This document shows, one piece after another, positions 27,013 through 35,003 of a DNA stretch of 64,000 nt; position 1 is the first letter of the stretch, and each line of letters starts with the position of its first letter. The DNA comes from Cyclonatronum proteinivorum (GTDB lineage Bacteria; Bacteroidota; Rhodothermia; Balneolales; Cyclonatronaceae), in contig NZ_CP027806.1 of NCBI RefSeq assembly GCF_003353065.1, positions 4,174,501 to 4,238,500 of the forward strand. The letters run 5' to 3'. The translations under genes and the position numbers were made by a program. Below the pieces are notes generated by a model. It was given only the letters and a program-made list of their open reading frames with translations. It ran no database searches and had not been told where the DNA came from.

Positions 27013-27625
27013 AATTAGCCTTGTCATTCGTATCAATTAACTCAAAAATCAACGCTGTCAAAGTCTTTACGTCACTTTCAATGGTTCCTTGCATATAGCG
27101 TTCGTAAACACTTTTGTTATCTGCCGGGTTAAGGTTCAGTGACAAGCCTTTTTCTAAAGCCAATAGTCTGGAAAGTTCTCTTTGAGCTCGTCCGTTTCCG
27201 TCTCTAAATGGGTGTAAATAGTTAACGGTATCTAAGATTTCCGCCAATTTTTCGCAAATTAGTTTTTTGTTGTCTTTCGGAATTTTCCTGAACTCAGCAA
27301 TTAATTGGTCAATATATCTGAAAGCGTTGTCAAAGTGTGAAGTCGGGAAGAACTGTTTGCCGTCTTTACTGATTTCAACGGTACGTTTTTTCCCAGCCCA
27401 AATATATATGTCCTGGAATAAATGTTTGTGAATCTGAAAAAGGCTGTCAACACCTTTGATTTTAATGGGGTTTTCATACAGCTCTTGAAGGCGTTTTGTT
27501 ACCACACTACTTTCAACAAAGAGCAATGTCTCAGGGTCTGTGATATCCAATAAATTTCTTAAAAGTCCTGTATCAGGATCAGTGTAGCTAAAGTCAGGGT
27601 CTATATATCTGTAAGCATCAGACAT
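27011..27625 (-). CDS. Fic/DOC family AMPylating toxin
   Basis: About 204 residues from the ATG at 27625, which overlaps the antitoxin stop by eight bases. The Fic active-site loop HPFRDGNGRAQRELSRLLA is complete (HPFxxGNGRxxR), and the flap region KKRTVEISKDGKQFFPTSHFDNAF precedes it. Family members transfer AMP (or other NMP groups) to protein hydroxyls such as those of type II topoisomerases. It forms a class I Fic module with the small upstream gene. Likely a toxin-antitoxin cassette. Confidence 0.9.
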   Translation of the reverse strand: MSDAYRYIDPDFSYTDPDTGLLRNLLDITDPETLLFVESSVVTKRLQELYENPIKIKGVDSLFQIHKHLFQDIYIWAGKKRTVEISKDGKQFFPTSHFDNAFRYIDQLIAEFRKIPKDNKKLICEKLAEILDTVNYLHPFRDGNGRAQRELSRLLALEKGLSLNLNPADNKSVYERYMQGTIESDVKTLTALIFELIDTNDKAN

Positions 27626-27839
27626 AAGCTTTTTCCTGGGCGAATGCCACAAGTTCAGCTAAGGTTATTTTCCCTGTCACATAGTCCCTTATGATTTCAA
27701 TTCCTTTTGGAGTAGGTTTAAACCCTTCAAACATATTACTTCCCAAAGCGCTTGCTGTACTTTCAAGCGTTTTAAGGTCCGAAAACTTAACGCCCATTAT
27801 GGTCAGATTTTCCCGGTCTATTTCTATCGTATTAAACAT
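27618..27839 (-). CDS. Fic antitoxin (class I inhibitor with SxxxEG motif)
   Basis: 73 residues from the ATG at 27839 (MFNTIEIDRENLTIMG); a longer frame from 27923 has an unlikely Cys-rich N-terminus. LGSNMFEGFKPTPKG contains SNMFEG, an exact match to the (S/T)xxxE(G/N) inhibitory helix whose glutamate blocks ATP positioning in Fic enzymes. The end IIRDYVTGKITLAELVAFAQ resembles the second half of VbhA-type antitoxins. It overlaps fic. Confidence 0.85.
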   Translation of the reverse strand: MFNTIEIDRENLTIMGVKFSDLKTLESTASALGSNMFEGFKPTPKGIEIIRDYVTGKITLAELVAFAQEKAYV

Positions 27840-28063
27840 ATTTTGTGTTTTAATTCTTTTGAGTTTACAAAAAATACAGATCCATTCGTTTGCTTTCAGA
27901 CGCAATAAAATTATGTATCTCAACTTTTAGTTCACAAAAAATGCGTTTTACAAGCGAGCATAGAGGTATATGCGAACCATTGTTGTTGAATATACATGAT
28001 GGTGTTTTTAAACCGAAACTTGATTTTTTCAGCAATACCATGATATTAAGGAACTAATAAAAA

Positions 28064-28520
28064 ACCAAGTCAGGTCGCTCAGACAAAGAAATATCTGCTT
28101 AAGCGGGGCACAGGTACGCATTATGTACCTGAAAAGGGTGCTTAAAAGCGTGTTCGTTTTTGGGGTTGTGCTTCGTCGAATATGGAGAAACTTATACAAC
28201 TTCGGTTAAATACGTTTGCAAGCTTGCTACCTTGTTCAATTACATCCTTAAAGAACCCTATAATCCCCAAAAACACCGCACTGCCCCAATCCCCGCCGTG
28301 CTCTCGTTTCATTTTTCCTACAAGTCCTTGTTCAATAGGTCCATTGCCTCTGTTTCCGGGTTTTCCATATACTGCCGTAAAGTAAATTCGGGTGCAGCTT
28401 GTACCGGAATGCAGGCTTTGGTTTGCAGGCCCGCATCCCACCTCCCTTTCTTCAGGCCAACCGTTTGTTAATCGCCCTTTTATCGCGAGTGCGGGTTGTT
28501 CTTCTAAAGGAGCAAACAAT
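28064..28520 (-). repeat. Cassette-associated dispersed repeat, copy M2
   Basis: Shares with M1 the blocks GGTACGCATTAwGTACCT, AACTTATACAACTT, the stretch with TCTGTTTCCGGGTTTTC and GCAGGCCCGCATCC-like text. On the minus strand the conserved peptide reads WDAGLQTKACIPVQAA ... TLRQYMENPETEAMDLLNKDL, in a frame different from the long minus ORF over this repeat. The region 27840-28614 shows no intact gene. Confidence 0.7.
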
Positions 28521-28614
28521 TAAGCCGCGAGTGCACGGGGTCAAAAAAGCTTTGGCAACTCAGCGGCGCGGCAGCGTATTTGAGTGTAAGCAACCAAACA
28601 GCACACTTTAGCAT

Positions 28615-29790
28615 TTAAAATTTAGGTACCAATACTTCACCACCCGAGGCAAGGGTTCTTATCAATTGCGTTAGCTGATTGCCATTAGGAAGTGATACAT
28701 ACACATGTGGAAAGGTTTCCTGCTCGTATTTCCCCCTTTTGTATGACAGCCTGCCATCGGGAGCGTAAAGCACATTAGAATGATAGACGAAGTCGCGTAA
28801 GAACCTGTTTACGCGCTGATTATTTACATCAACCAATACCCGGTAGCTGCTGTTATCGCTGATAAATCCAAAATTATGCACATTCAGATAATCCCCGTTG
28901 GGGTACACGGATACCGAGCGGTCATGCACTGGCAAAGGGCCAATGATTCCGGGAAAACTGCCATGATCATCCGGCTCAAAAACCCTTCCCTTAATCAACC
29001 GCGCTACATCTGAGCCGTCCGGAGAAATTGAAGACAGATAAAAGCGTTCATCAAAAATTTCCACAAAAAACAAGCGGTTGCCTTTCCCTGACCATTTAAG
29101 ATTGCTGAAAAGCAGTAATCCATCTGTAATGGTAGTCACAGCACCCGTTGAAACATCAACAATATTTCCAAGCGCTGAATCTCCAACATCAAAAGACTGA
29201 TATTCCATAAAACTAATATGGGTTCCGTCAGACGACCATTCCGGATATAAAATGGAGGATTTTTCGAGAATTTCGTCTACCTGCATGGTTTCCACAGACA
29301 GAATACGCATCGTAGTTTTTTCAACTCCCGGTGCGCGGTTCGTTATAAGTAAGTTGTTCTCATTTGGTGACCATGCCATGGTAAATGAATGATAAACAAT
29401 ATCGTCCACATCCGTTTTCAATTCTATATTGTCCTTTAAATCATAGATTGCAATCTTTTGAACATGTTCGATTGCGCCTTCCGGCGAATTGTCTCTAAGG
29501 TACGCTATGTACCGGCCGTCATGAGACGCTTTTATCTCGTAAAAACCAAACACCGAATCCGCCAAAACCTCTCTGTTTTCAGTATCCGGCAGCTTATACC
29601 GGTAAATTTGGGCCCTGCGCGGACCAAACTCACCGAAATCCATAACGACCAAATCCCAATTCCTCAGCTCGTTTTCAACCTGATAACTATAATTACCCAT
29701 CCCCGGAAAACCCATATTACTGAGAGGATTATCAGAACATCCCGCAGCGATAAGTATCGCAACTAATAAAAGACTGAAGAATTTTTTCAT
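28615..29790 (-). CDS. Lipoprotein with WD40/TolB-like beta-propeller
   Basis: 391 residues. Lipobox IAAGC after MKKFFSLLLVAIL. Repeated propeller blades are visible: KASHDGRYIAYLRD, MAWSPNENNLLITNR, PEWSSDGTHISFMEY, LKWSGKGNRLFFVE, SSISPDGSDVARLI, each with the S.DG..i.f pattern of TolB/PD40 repeats. It is probably an envelope protein binding an unknown partner. The GC is higher than the neighbouring cassettes. Not part of a tol operon here. Confidence 0.75.
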   Translation of the reverse strand: MKKFFSLLLVAILIAAGCSDNPLSNMGFPGMGNYSYQVENELRNWDLVVMDFGEFGPRRAQIYRYKLPDTENREVLADSVFGFYEIKASHDGRYIAYLRDNSPEGAIEHVQKIAIYDLKDNIELKTDVDDIVYHSFTMAWSPNENNLLITNRAPGVEKTTMRILSVETMQVDEILEKSSILYPEWSSDGTHISFMEYQSFDVGDSALGNIVDVSTGAVTTITDGLLLFSNLKWSGKGNRLFFVEIFDERFYLSSISPDGSDVARLIKGRVFEPDDHGSFPGIIGPLPVHDRSVSVYPNGDYLNVHNFGFISDNSSYRVLVDVNNQRVNRFLRDFVYHSNVLYAPDGRLSYKRGKYEQETFPHVYVSLPNGNQLTQLIRTLASGGEVLVPKF

Positions 29791-29978
29791 GGTGATAAAT
29801 CCGGCTGTGGTGTATCGATGCAGGAATGAAGGGGGTTTTAGAAGCCGTAAGACGGATTGGTGTTTAGGCGGCTATAGCTATGGGAAGAATAAAAAACTCA
29901 ACTTAGGGAATTAGCGGCCAAAACCAAACAACAACAAGCAGCCACTTTACGCCTGAAAAGCCATGTTATAACCACGAT

Positions 29979-30269
29979 TTACGAACGTTTTACCCAGTAA
30001 TTTGGCTTGCGCCGCAGGTGCATTATTGCCAAAATGACAATCTGATTATTATAAATTCGATATACAACGCCAAACGGGAAGCCCTTCAATAAAACCCGAC
30101 GTGCGTATGCATTTAACAACGTCCCGGATTCCGGGTAAGCCGAAATTAAACTCAGCGTACTATCGATTTCATATAGAAACTTTGATCCCAAGCCATGATC
30201 TTTCTGCTCATAATAGGCGACACTTTCGAACATTTCTTTCTGTGCAGCCGGTTGAAATGTTACCCGCAT
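29979..30269 (-). CDS. RelE/ParE-type toxin
   Basis: 96 residues: MRVTFQPAAQKEMFESVAYYEQKDHGLGSKFLYEID ... RRVLLKGFPFGVVYRIYNNQIVILAIMHLRRKPNYW, the RelE/ParE superfamily fold with the LxxFPfgvvYri core and the basic HLRRKPNYW end. It directly abuts the antitoxin gene upstream. RelE members cut mRNA at the ribosome and ParE members poison gyrase; which applies cannot be told. Confidence 0.85.
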   Translation of the reverse strand: MRVTFQPAAQKEMFESVAYYEQKDHGLGSKFLYEIDSTLSLISAYPESGTLLNAYARRVLLKGFPFGVVYRIYNNQIVILAIMHLRRKPNYWVKRS

Positions 30270-30500
30270 TTAAGATAAAAGGCTTCGGGCTTTAGCCATG
30301 ACTTCTGTGGCAGGAATTAATTCGACTTCCCCTGATTCAAATTCACTATTACGACGTTCAATCTCCTGTAGCCATGCCTGCTCCACACCGATTTCCTTGC
30401 GCTTTTCTAAACTGTCAAGAAGTCTTGATGCAAGTCGAGCACGCTGCTTGTCACTAAGTCTTAGCGCCGAGGTTTCGATTTCTTTAAATGTGTTTGCCAT
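30270..30500 (-). CDS. Addiction-module antitoxin (TIGR02574-like)
   Basis: 76 residues: ETSALRLSDKQRARLASRLLDSLE and EQAWLQEIERRNSEFESGEVELIPATEVMAKARSLL match the addiction module component family (L..eR..LA..Ll.SL ... W..Ei.rR..e...G.v..ip..ev). It ends at the base before the toxin start, giving an antitoxin-first operon. Confidence 0.85.
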   Translation of the reverse strand: MANTFKEIETSALRLSDKQRARLASRLLDSLEKRKEIGVEQAWLQEIERRNSEFESGEVELIPATEVMAKARSLLS

Positions 30501-30687
30501 AAGTGATATTTAAGGTCTGTTAGTAATCTATCAAAAAGCGGACATATTTGGAAGTCAGACTTTAGTGCTTGAAATTACAAGAATTGTGAATGCAGAAAGT
30601 ACACTGCCTAAAAATTCCGCTTATATGAACCCTTCAAGGCCAATTCCACAGGTATCTTGACCATCGCTATAAATGTGGGCTTCGTAT

Positions 30688-30778
30688 ATATAACGGTTTT
30701 GCAAATAAGCGTGGCTAAGACCCTGAACATAAGCAACTCACCGCAAACACGTCCGCTTGATTTGCTTTGTTAGCACAC
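30688..30778 (-). repeat. attC-like inverted repeat (site b)
   Basis: Left arm TATAACGGTTTTGCAAATAA plus GCG pairs with right arm CGCTTGATTTGCTTTGTTAG. The arms share TAAC, GCAAAT and AAGCG with a few unpaired bases on one side, the asymmetric layout of attC hairpins. It lies on the minus strand just downstream of the Panacea-type unit. Confidence 0.6.
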
Positions 30779-30789
30779 GGGACTGTCGA

Positions 30790-30981
30790 TTATGACAGAG
30801 AGGAAGGCTTTTTCGTAGTGATTTCCCCGTTGGGAAGCTGATAATAAATTTTGCCGTTCTTGGAATAGACATTGGGAAGACCCATCTTCCTGTTTTCTTC
30901 CTGGGCTTTTCTCACACCACGATTACCCAAGCGGGTAAGCTCAGCTGCAAAATCTTTGGTATGTATATTATTTTTGCTCAT
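30790..30981 (-). CDS. Small basic protein paired with Panacea-domain gene
   Basis: 63 residues: MSKNNIHTKDFAAELTRLG ... RKAQEENRKMGLPNVYSKNGKIYYQLPNGEITTK. Similar small proteins with AxEENRkLGiPNvYSkNGKIYYeLPdG are widespread in Bacteroidota and often lie beside toxin-antitoxin genes. It follows the DUF4065 gene by 61 bases on the same strand. It could be the toxin partner of the Panacea antitoxin or an independent antitoxin; undecided. Confidence 0.6.
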   Translation of the reverse strand: MSKNNIHTKDFAAELTRLGNRGVRKAQEENRKMGLPNVYSKNGKIYYQLPNGEITTKKPSSLS

Positions 30982-31042
30982 GCTTTTCTTTTAGATTTTT
31001 AAACGTCGATCCCTTTTTTGTCAGCGGAAAAATAGCAATGTG

Positions 31043-31645
31043 CTATGAGACCGGTTCGCAATGCCATGACTCAAAGGCAATTTCATTCAGCTGCTTTTTA
31101 GCCGTTTTTACCCCTTCAAGATATTCTTCTAAACTTGAATATTCGGGCACGTAGTCTTTTTTCATATCAAAAGTAAACGAATAGTGACCAGCCGTTTTCG
31201 GGGGATAGTACTTTTGAGCAGTCTTGTTGTTAAGCGGAAAATTCCAGGCAAAAGGCTGCTGTTGATAAAATGCCGTAAGTTCCTGATCCGGTATTCGTCC
31301 CCCCTCTTTGACATATTTTTTCCAGGGATTTTCCAAATGTGTTGTTTTTGATAGTTCTATAGCTGATAACACGGCATAACTTTCCAGGATAAAATGAATT
31401 TCCGCTGCAGGCTTAGCGCTGATGAAATCCATATCAGTAATCGGTTCCCGGCCGAAATGCTTGTATTTGTAGTAAATATCCGGCTCAACAGGTCCGTGTT
31501 GCCAGGCTTCAAAATTGGCTTCAAATGATTTTTTACCCGCGACCAACTGCCAAACATAGCAATAGTAGAGCAGCTTTTGAAGCTTCATTGGCGTTGTGCC
31601 TTCGTAATGTTGCACGATGTAAATTGAAAGCGTGAATTTATCCAT
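31043..31645 (-). CDS. Panacea/SocA-like (DUF4065) antitoxin-type protein
   Basis: 200 residues. PMKLQKLLYYCYVWQLVAG and FEANFEAWQHGPVEPDIYYKY are the hallmark KLqKLlYy ... W.hGPV of DUF4065/Panacea domains (SocA, GepA). These proteins act as versatile antitoxins, in the SocAB case by handing the toxin to a protease. The tail after residue 130 (PFAWNFPLNNKTAQKYYPPKT...) is not recognised. Followed by the 63-residue gene and attC-like site b. Confidence 0.8.
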   Translation of the reverse strand: MDKFTLSIYIVQHYEGTTPMKLQKLLYYCYVWQLVAGKKSFEANFEAWQHGPVEPDIYYKYKHFGREPITDMDFISAKPAAEIHFILESYAVLSAIELSKTTHLENPWKKYVKEGGRIPDQELTAFYQQQPFAWNFPLNNKTAQKYYPPKTAGHYSFTFDMKKDYVPEYSSLEEYLEGVKTAKKQLNEIAFESWHCEPVS

Positions 31646-31796
31646 TACATAACCGGGTTAGATCCTAACATGTAAGCAAAATAAGATATATAGGGCTGAT
31701 TTCATATCTGCACTACCATATCCTTACGAACCTGTCCGCCCAACGGGCCGTTTCGGGTTACGGAATCTCGTCTGACACCCAATTTTTCCTGTTTGT

Positions 31797-31865
31797 TTTA
31801 ACACTTGTGCCTAAATGGTGCCGGCTTTAGTCTGTAAGCCCGCTTCATTATCCTTCCTGTGTTGC
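31797..31865 (-). repeat. Fragment of the cassette-associated repeat (M4)
   Basis: CTTGTGCCTAAATGGTGCCG, then GTAAGCCCGCTTCATTATCC, matches the interior of M1 (CTTGTGCCTGAATGGAGGC ... GCAAGCCCGCATCCATCC); the minus strand again encodes EAGLQTKAG. It is part of the gene-free stretch 31646-32076. Confidence 0.55.
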
Positions 31866-31926
31866 ACTTTTCGCACACACGCCCCAATGAATTAGAACTG
31901 CGAAATGAAGATGAGAGCCAAACCCG

Positions 31927-31960
31927 AACCCTCCAAAGGTTTCAGAACCTTTGGAGGGTT
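31927..31960. repeat. Perfect 34-base palindrome
   Basis: AACCCTCCAAAGGT-TTCAGA-ACCTTTGGAGGGTT forms a perfect 14-bp stem with a 6-base loop. This palindrome resembles a common intergenic repeat of Bacteroidota genomes. No T-tract follows, so it is not a standard terminator. Confidence 0.7.
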
Positions 31961-32076
31961 GGTGGGGGAAATCGTTTGAATTCGTTGAAGTCCGTCCATT
32001 ACGGGTTCTGCCAGGGGAGGAAAGCGAAAATTACAAGTGAGCCTATAATCGAAAGGAGACAGATTTCTCCGGAATA

Positions 32077-32191
32077 TCAATTGCATTCATGATTATCCTG
32101 TTCTAATATTTTTCGGGCACGATTAAAAAAATGCTGAATCTTCATCAATTCCATATACCAGAATATTCGTATCAATCAAAACTTTACTCAT
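32077..32191 (-). pseudogene. VapC-like PIN toxin remnant
   Basis: ATG at 32191 overlaps the antitoxin end and reads MSKVLIDTNILVYGIDEDS, the first PIN motif with its catalytic aspartate. A run of seven Ts then breaks the frame; removing one T gives FFNRARKILEQDNHE before a stop. The rest of a PIN domain (about 90 residues) is gone. A decayed toxin. Confidence 0.75.
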
Positions 32192-32363
32192 AGGCTAATG
32201 CGCGTATGTTTTTTCTATCAAGTTTTCCTTCTAATTTTAAAGAAAGAATCTTTCCGGAAGACATCTTCGCTTTTTTTAAGGAAGTAAGGTATTGATATAC
32301 TTTTTCAAGCTCATCTTCGGAAAGCTTATCTATATCTTTTTTAACTTTTTCTTTAGTGATCAT
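32184..32363 (-). CDS. Antitoxin of the decayed VapBC pair
   Basis: 59 residues: MITKEKVKKDIDKLSEDELEKVYQYLTSLKK ... SLKLEGKLDRKNIRALAYE, a helical short antitoxin of the type found with PIN toxins; the stop overlaps the vapC start. The frame is intact although its toxin is broken, so it may persist as a solitary antitoxin. Confidence 0.65.
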   Translation of the reverse strand: MITKEKVKKDIDKLSEDELEKVYQYLTSLKKAKMSSGKILSLKLEGKLDRKNIRALAYE

Positions 32364-32528
32364 AGATTCAATGCATTAGATTAATCTGTCAGTTTAGCTT
32401 ATTTAGTGAGGGAACCATTGTCATAAATGAACGCTATTTAAGGTTAGATAACAGATCATTGAGTCTGCCACAATATACTTTCTTCGGTCAACTATGCAAA
32501 ACAACACCTGCATAATGCCCCCAATCCC

Positions 32529-33515
32529 CTAACCGCGCTCTTCAACCATCATCGCTACCGGGTAATGGTCGCTGTAACCGGTTTGGGGATTATACACGCC
32601 TGAAGCAGGTCTGCCGAAGCGGATGGGGTCGGGGTACATGCCGCCGCTTACCATTTCGGGGAATTTTTCGACCCGCGCATAGCTGCCGTCGCTGAAGGTG
32701 CTCAGGCGTATCGGGGCGTTGGCGAGCAGCATGCCGCGCGATACCAGCAGCTGATCTAACACCACCGGGAAGTTGTTGAAGTAAAAGGTGCCGTCTGCCG
32801 CGCCGAGCACCGGCCACATCAGGTTGTAGAGGCGCGGAATGCGGGCGTTTCGCACGCGGGTCAATGAGTTGGAGGACAGCGCGTAGTCGGTCAGCGCGCG
32901 GTTAAACGGCTCATCGTTGAAATCCCCCATCACGATGACCGGAATATTGGGGGTGCGGATCTCAAATATGCGTTCCATCCAGTAGCTGAGCGTTTCGGCG
33001 GCCATAATGCGGTACGGTTCTGAACCATACTCCCCGCCCCGGCGCGAAGGCCAATGATTGCCGATCACAAGCAGCGGATGATTGCCCGGCTTGGTCTTCA
33101 GGTTAATCTGAAGCAGGTCGCGGGTTGCGCTGCGCTTGAGCACTTCGAAATGGAAGAGGCCTTCAAACGTAAACAGATCAGCGTCATAAATGAAGGCTAC
33201 ATCAATGCCGCGGTTGTCATTGCCGGGATGATGGGCGGCCGTGTACTGCCGGCCCGCGGCCCTGAGCTTGCCGATCAGCTTATCAATCACGGCCTTGCTC
33301 TCCACTTCGCACAGGCCGATGAGGTCAGGACCAGCGCTGCCGTTCATTTTCAGGATGATGTGCGCGAGCTGATTCAGCTTTTGGTCGAGTACGGCTTCCG
33401 TCCAGCCTTCGAGTACGCGCCGCAGCCGCGACTGCAGGTAATCCGGCCGGTCCGGACAGTCTTCGGTGTCAAACAGGTTTTCAACATTCCACCAGGCGAA
33501 ATAGTAGGTTTTCAT
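32529..33515 (-). CDS. Endonuclease/exonuclease/phosphatase family protein
   Basis: 328 residues. The EEP fold motifs appear in order: FAWWNVENLFD (metal-binding Asn), IGLCEVES (catalytic Glu), RGIDVAFIYD, IGNHWPSRRGG, VIVMGDFNDEP and the final TGYSDHYPVAMM (Asp-His). All catalytic positions look intact. No signal peptide is seen, so a cytoplasmic phosphodiesterase or phosphatase is likely; the substrate is unknown. GC-rich housekeeping-type gene divergent from tyrA. Confidence 0.85.
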   Translation of the reverse strand: MKTYYFAWWNVENLFDTEDCPDRPDYLQSRLRRVLEGWTEAVLDQKLNQLAHIILKMNGSAGPDLIGLCEVESKAVIDKLIGKLRAAGRQYTAAHHPGNDNRGIDVAFIYDADLFTFEGLFHFEVLKRSATRDLLQINLKTKPGNHPLLVIGNHWPSRRGGEYGSEPYRIMAAETLSYWMERIFEIRTPNIPVIVMGDFNDEPFNRALTDYALSSNSLTRVRNARIPRLYNLMWPVLGAADGTFYFNNFPVVLDQLLVSRGMLLANAPIRLSTFSDGSYARVEKFPEMVSGGMYPDPIRFGRPASGVYNPQTGYSDHYPVAMMVEERG

Positions 33516-33703
33516 AGCGGCTGTTCCTCAGCGATTGGGTAATAAGAAGGATGTTATGCCTGCGCATAATAAGCTGCAATATAGGGATTTAGATACCCAT
33601 CCTAACGATACGTTCCAACGGCGTCTCAAAAAATGCTATCTTCTGCCCTTCAAAACATCTGAGGACAAAATGTGCACGATAGGCGTGCAAATCAAAGCGT
33701 GTT

Positions 33704-34828
33704 ATGAGTACATCCCTTGAAGAGCTTCGCAAAAGGCTCGATACCATTGACGAATCCGTCCTGCGGCTGCTGGCCGAACGGCAGGACATCATCCGGCAGG
33801 TTGCCGAAACCAAGCGCAAAACCGGGGTGCCGGTGTATGTTGCCGGGCGGGAGCAGGAAAAAACCGACCGCTTTCGCGAGCAGGCCGCACAGCTCGGCAT
33901 TTCCCCCGACTGGGCGGAGGATTTTTTACGCATGATGATGAGCGCCTCCCGCGCCAATCAGTCGGAAGCGACCTTCCCAAGCGCGACGCCGGAACCGAAA
34001 ACTTGGCTGATTGTCGGCGGCGAAGGCGGCATGGGGCGGCTGTATGCGGAACTGATCCGGAAAAGCGGGCATCAGGTACGCACGCTCGACCGCAACGATT
34101 GGCTCAAGGCCCGCGCGCTCACCGAAGGCGCCGATGTCGTTCTCGTGACCGTGCCCATCAACCTCACCGGAGATGTCATTACGCGCATTGCCCGATTTAT
34201 GTCGCCGGAGCAGCTCCTATGCGATTTCACGAGCATCAAGGCCGAGTATGTGAACCTCATGCTGCAGGCGCACGACGGACCGGTTGTCGGGCTGCACCCC
34301 ATGCACGGGCCCGATGTACGGCAGGTTTCGCGTCAGCTGATGGTCGTCTGCGAGGGACGTCAGCCGGAAGCCGCGGAATGGCTCATCCGGCAGTTTGAGC
34401 TTTGGGGCATGCGCATCAAGCGGGCCGACGCGGACATGCACGACCGCGCCATGCATTTGGTGCAGGGCCTGCGGCACTTTGTTGCCTTGCTGCATGCTTC
34501 CTTCATGAACCGCCTCGACCTGCGTCCGGAAGACATGCTTGACTACAGCAGCCCCATCTACCGGGCCGAGCTGATGATGACCGGCCGCATTTTCGCACAG
34601 GATGCACGCCTCTATGCCGATATTGTGTTTTCGGATGCCGAACGCATTCGCATGCTCACCGATTTCCTCGGTCATCACACGGCCCTCGCCGAAATGGTGC
34701 GCACAGGCGACAAGGAACGGTTTATTCGTGAGTTCGAAACGGCAACCGATTTCTTCGGCGCATTCGGCGCGCAGGCCCTCAAAGAAAGCGGCTACCTCAT
34801 AAACCGCCTCGCCGACCGCTTCGGCTAA
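33704..34828 (+). CDS. tyrA: Bifunctional chorismate mutase/prephenate dehydrogenase (T-protein)
   Basis: 374 residues, essentially the size of the enterobacterial T-protein. Residues 1-90 are an AroQ-type chorismate mutase (LEELRKRLDTIDESVLRLLAERQDIIRQVAETKR). The dehydrogenase follows: NAD-binding WLIVGGEGGMGRLYAELI, VTVPINLT, VGLHPMHGPDV, DMHDRAMHLVQGLRHF, SSPIYRAELMMTGRIFAQDARLYADI. It converts chorismate to prephenate and then to 4-hydroxyphenylpyruvate in tyrosine synthesis. This fused form is best known from gammaproteobacteria. Repeat IR-L begins right after the stop. Confidence 0.92.
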   Translation: MSTSLEELRKRLDTIDESVLRLLAERQDIIRQVAETKRKTGVPVYVAGREQEKTDRFREQAAQLGISPDWAEDFLRMMMSASRANQSEATFPSATPEPKTWLIVGGEGGMGRLYAELIRKSGHQVRTLDRNDWLKARALTEGADVVLVTVPINLTGDVITRIARFMSPEQLLCDFTSIKAEYVNLMLQAHDGPVVGLHPMHGPDVRQVSRQLMVVCEGRQPEAAEWLIRQFELWGMRIKRADADMHDRAMHLVQGLRHFVALLHASFMNRLDLRPEDMLDYSSPIYRAELMMTGRIFAQDARLYADIVFSDAERIRMLTDFLGHHTALAEMVRTGDKERFIREFETATDFFGAFGAQALKESGYLINRLADRFG

Positions 34829-34830
34829 GC

Positions 34831-34970
34831 CGCATTATTCACAATTAAACAGGATTAATTTCCCAAATATTAGTTTTAATTGGGCTTAACGAAAAACACT
34901 TATAGCCCAAATTTGGGTGTGGTGTAAAGGCTGCGCACCGAGCGCAGCGATTCCCGCGCAGCGAAATTTC
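34831..34970 (+). repeat. Long inverted repeat, left copy (IR-L)
   Basis: Starts GCATTATTCACAATTAAACA and contains AATTTGGGTGTGGTGTAAA and CTGCGCACCGAGCG. The same series recurs as reverse complement at 38882-39013, with divergence in the middle. The two copies bound the GCS2-CBS, SpmB and SpmA genes. Confidence 0.8.
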
Positions 34971-35003
34971 CCCGCTGGCGGCGTTGAAGCTGAAAACTCA
35001 GCC

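Noticed and set aside
28142-28519. 125-residue minus-strand frame over repeat M2
   Set aside because: The conserved peptide of the repeat lies in a different frame; this frame is not shared with copy M1.
22300-32400. Prophage or ICE as the source of the AT-rich 22-32 kb segment
   Set aside because: No integrase, relaxase, terminase or structural genes; single-gene units with attC-like sites fit better.
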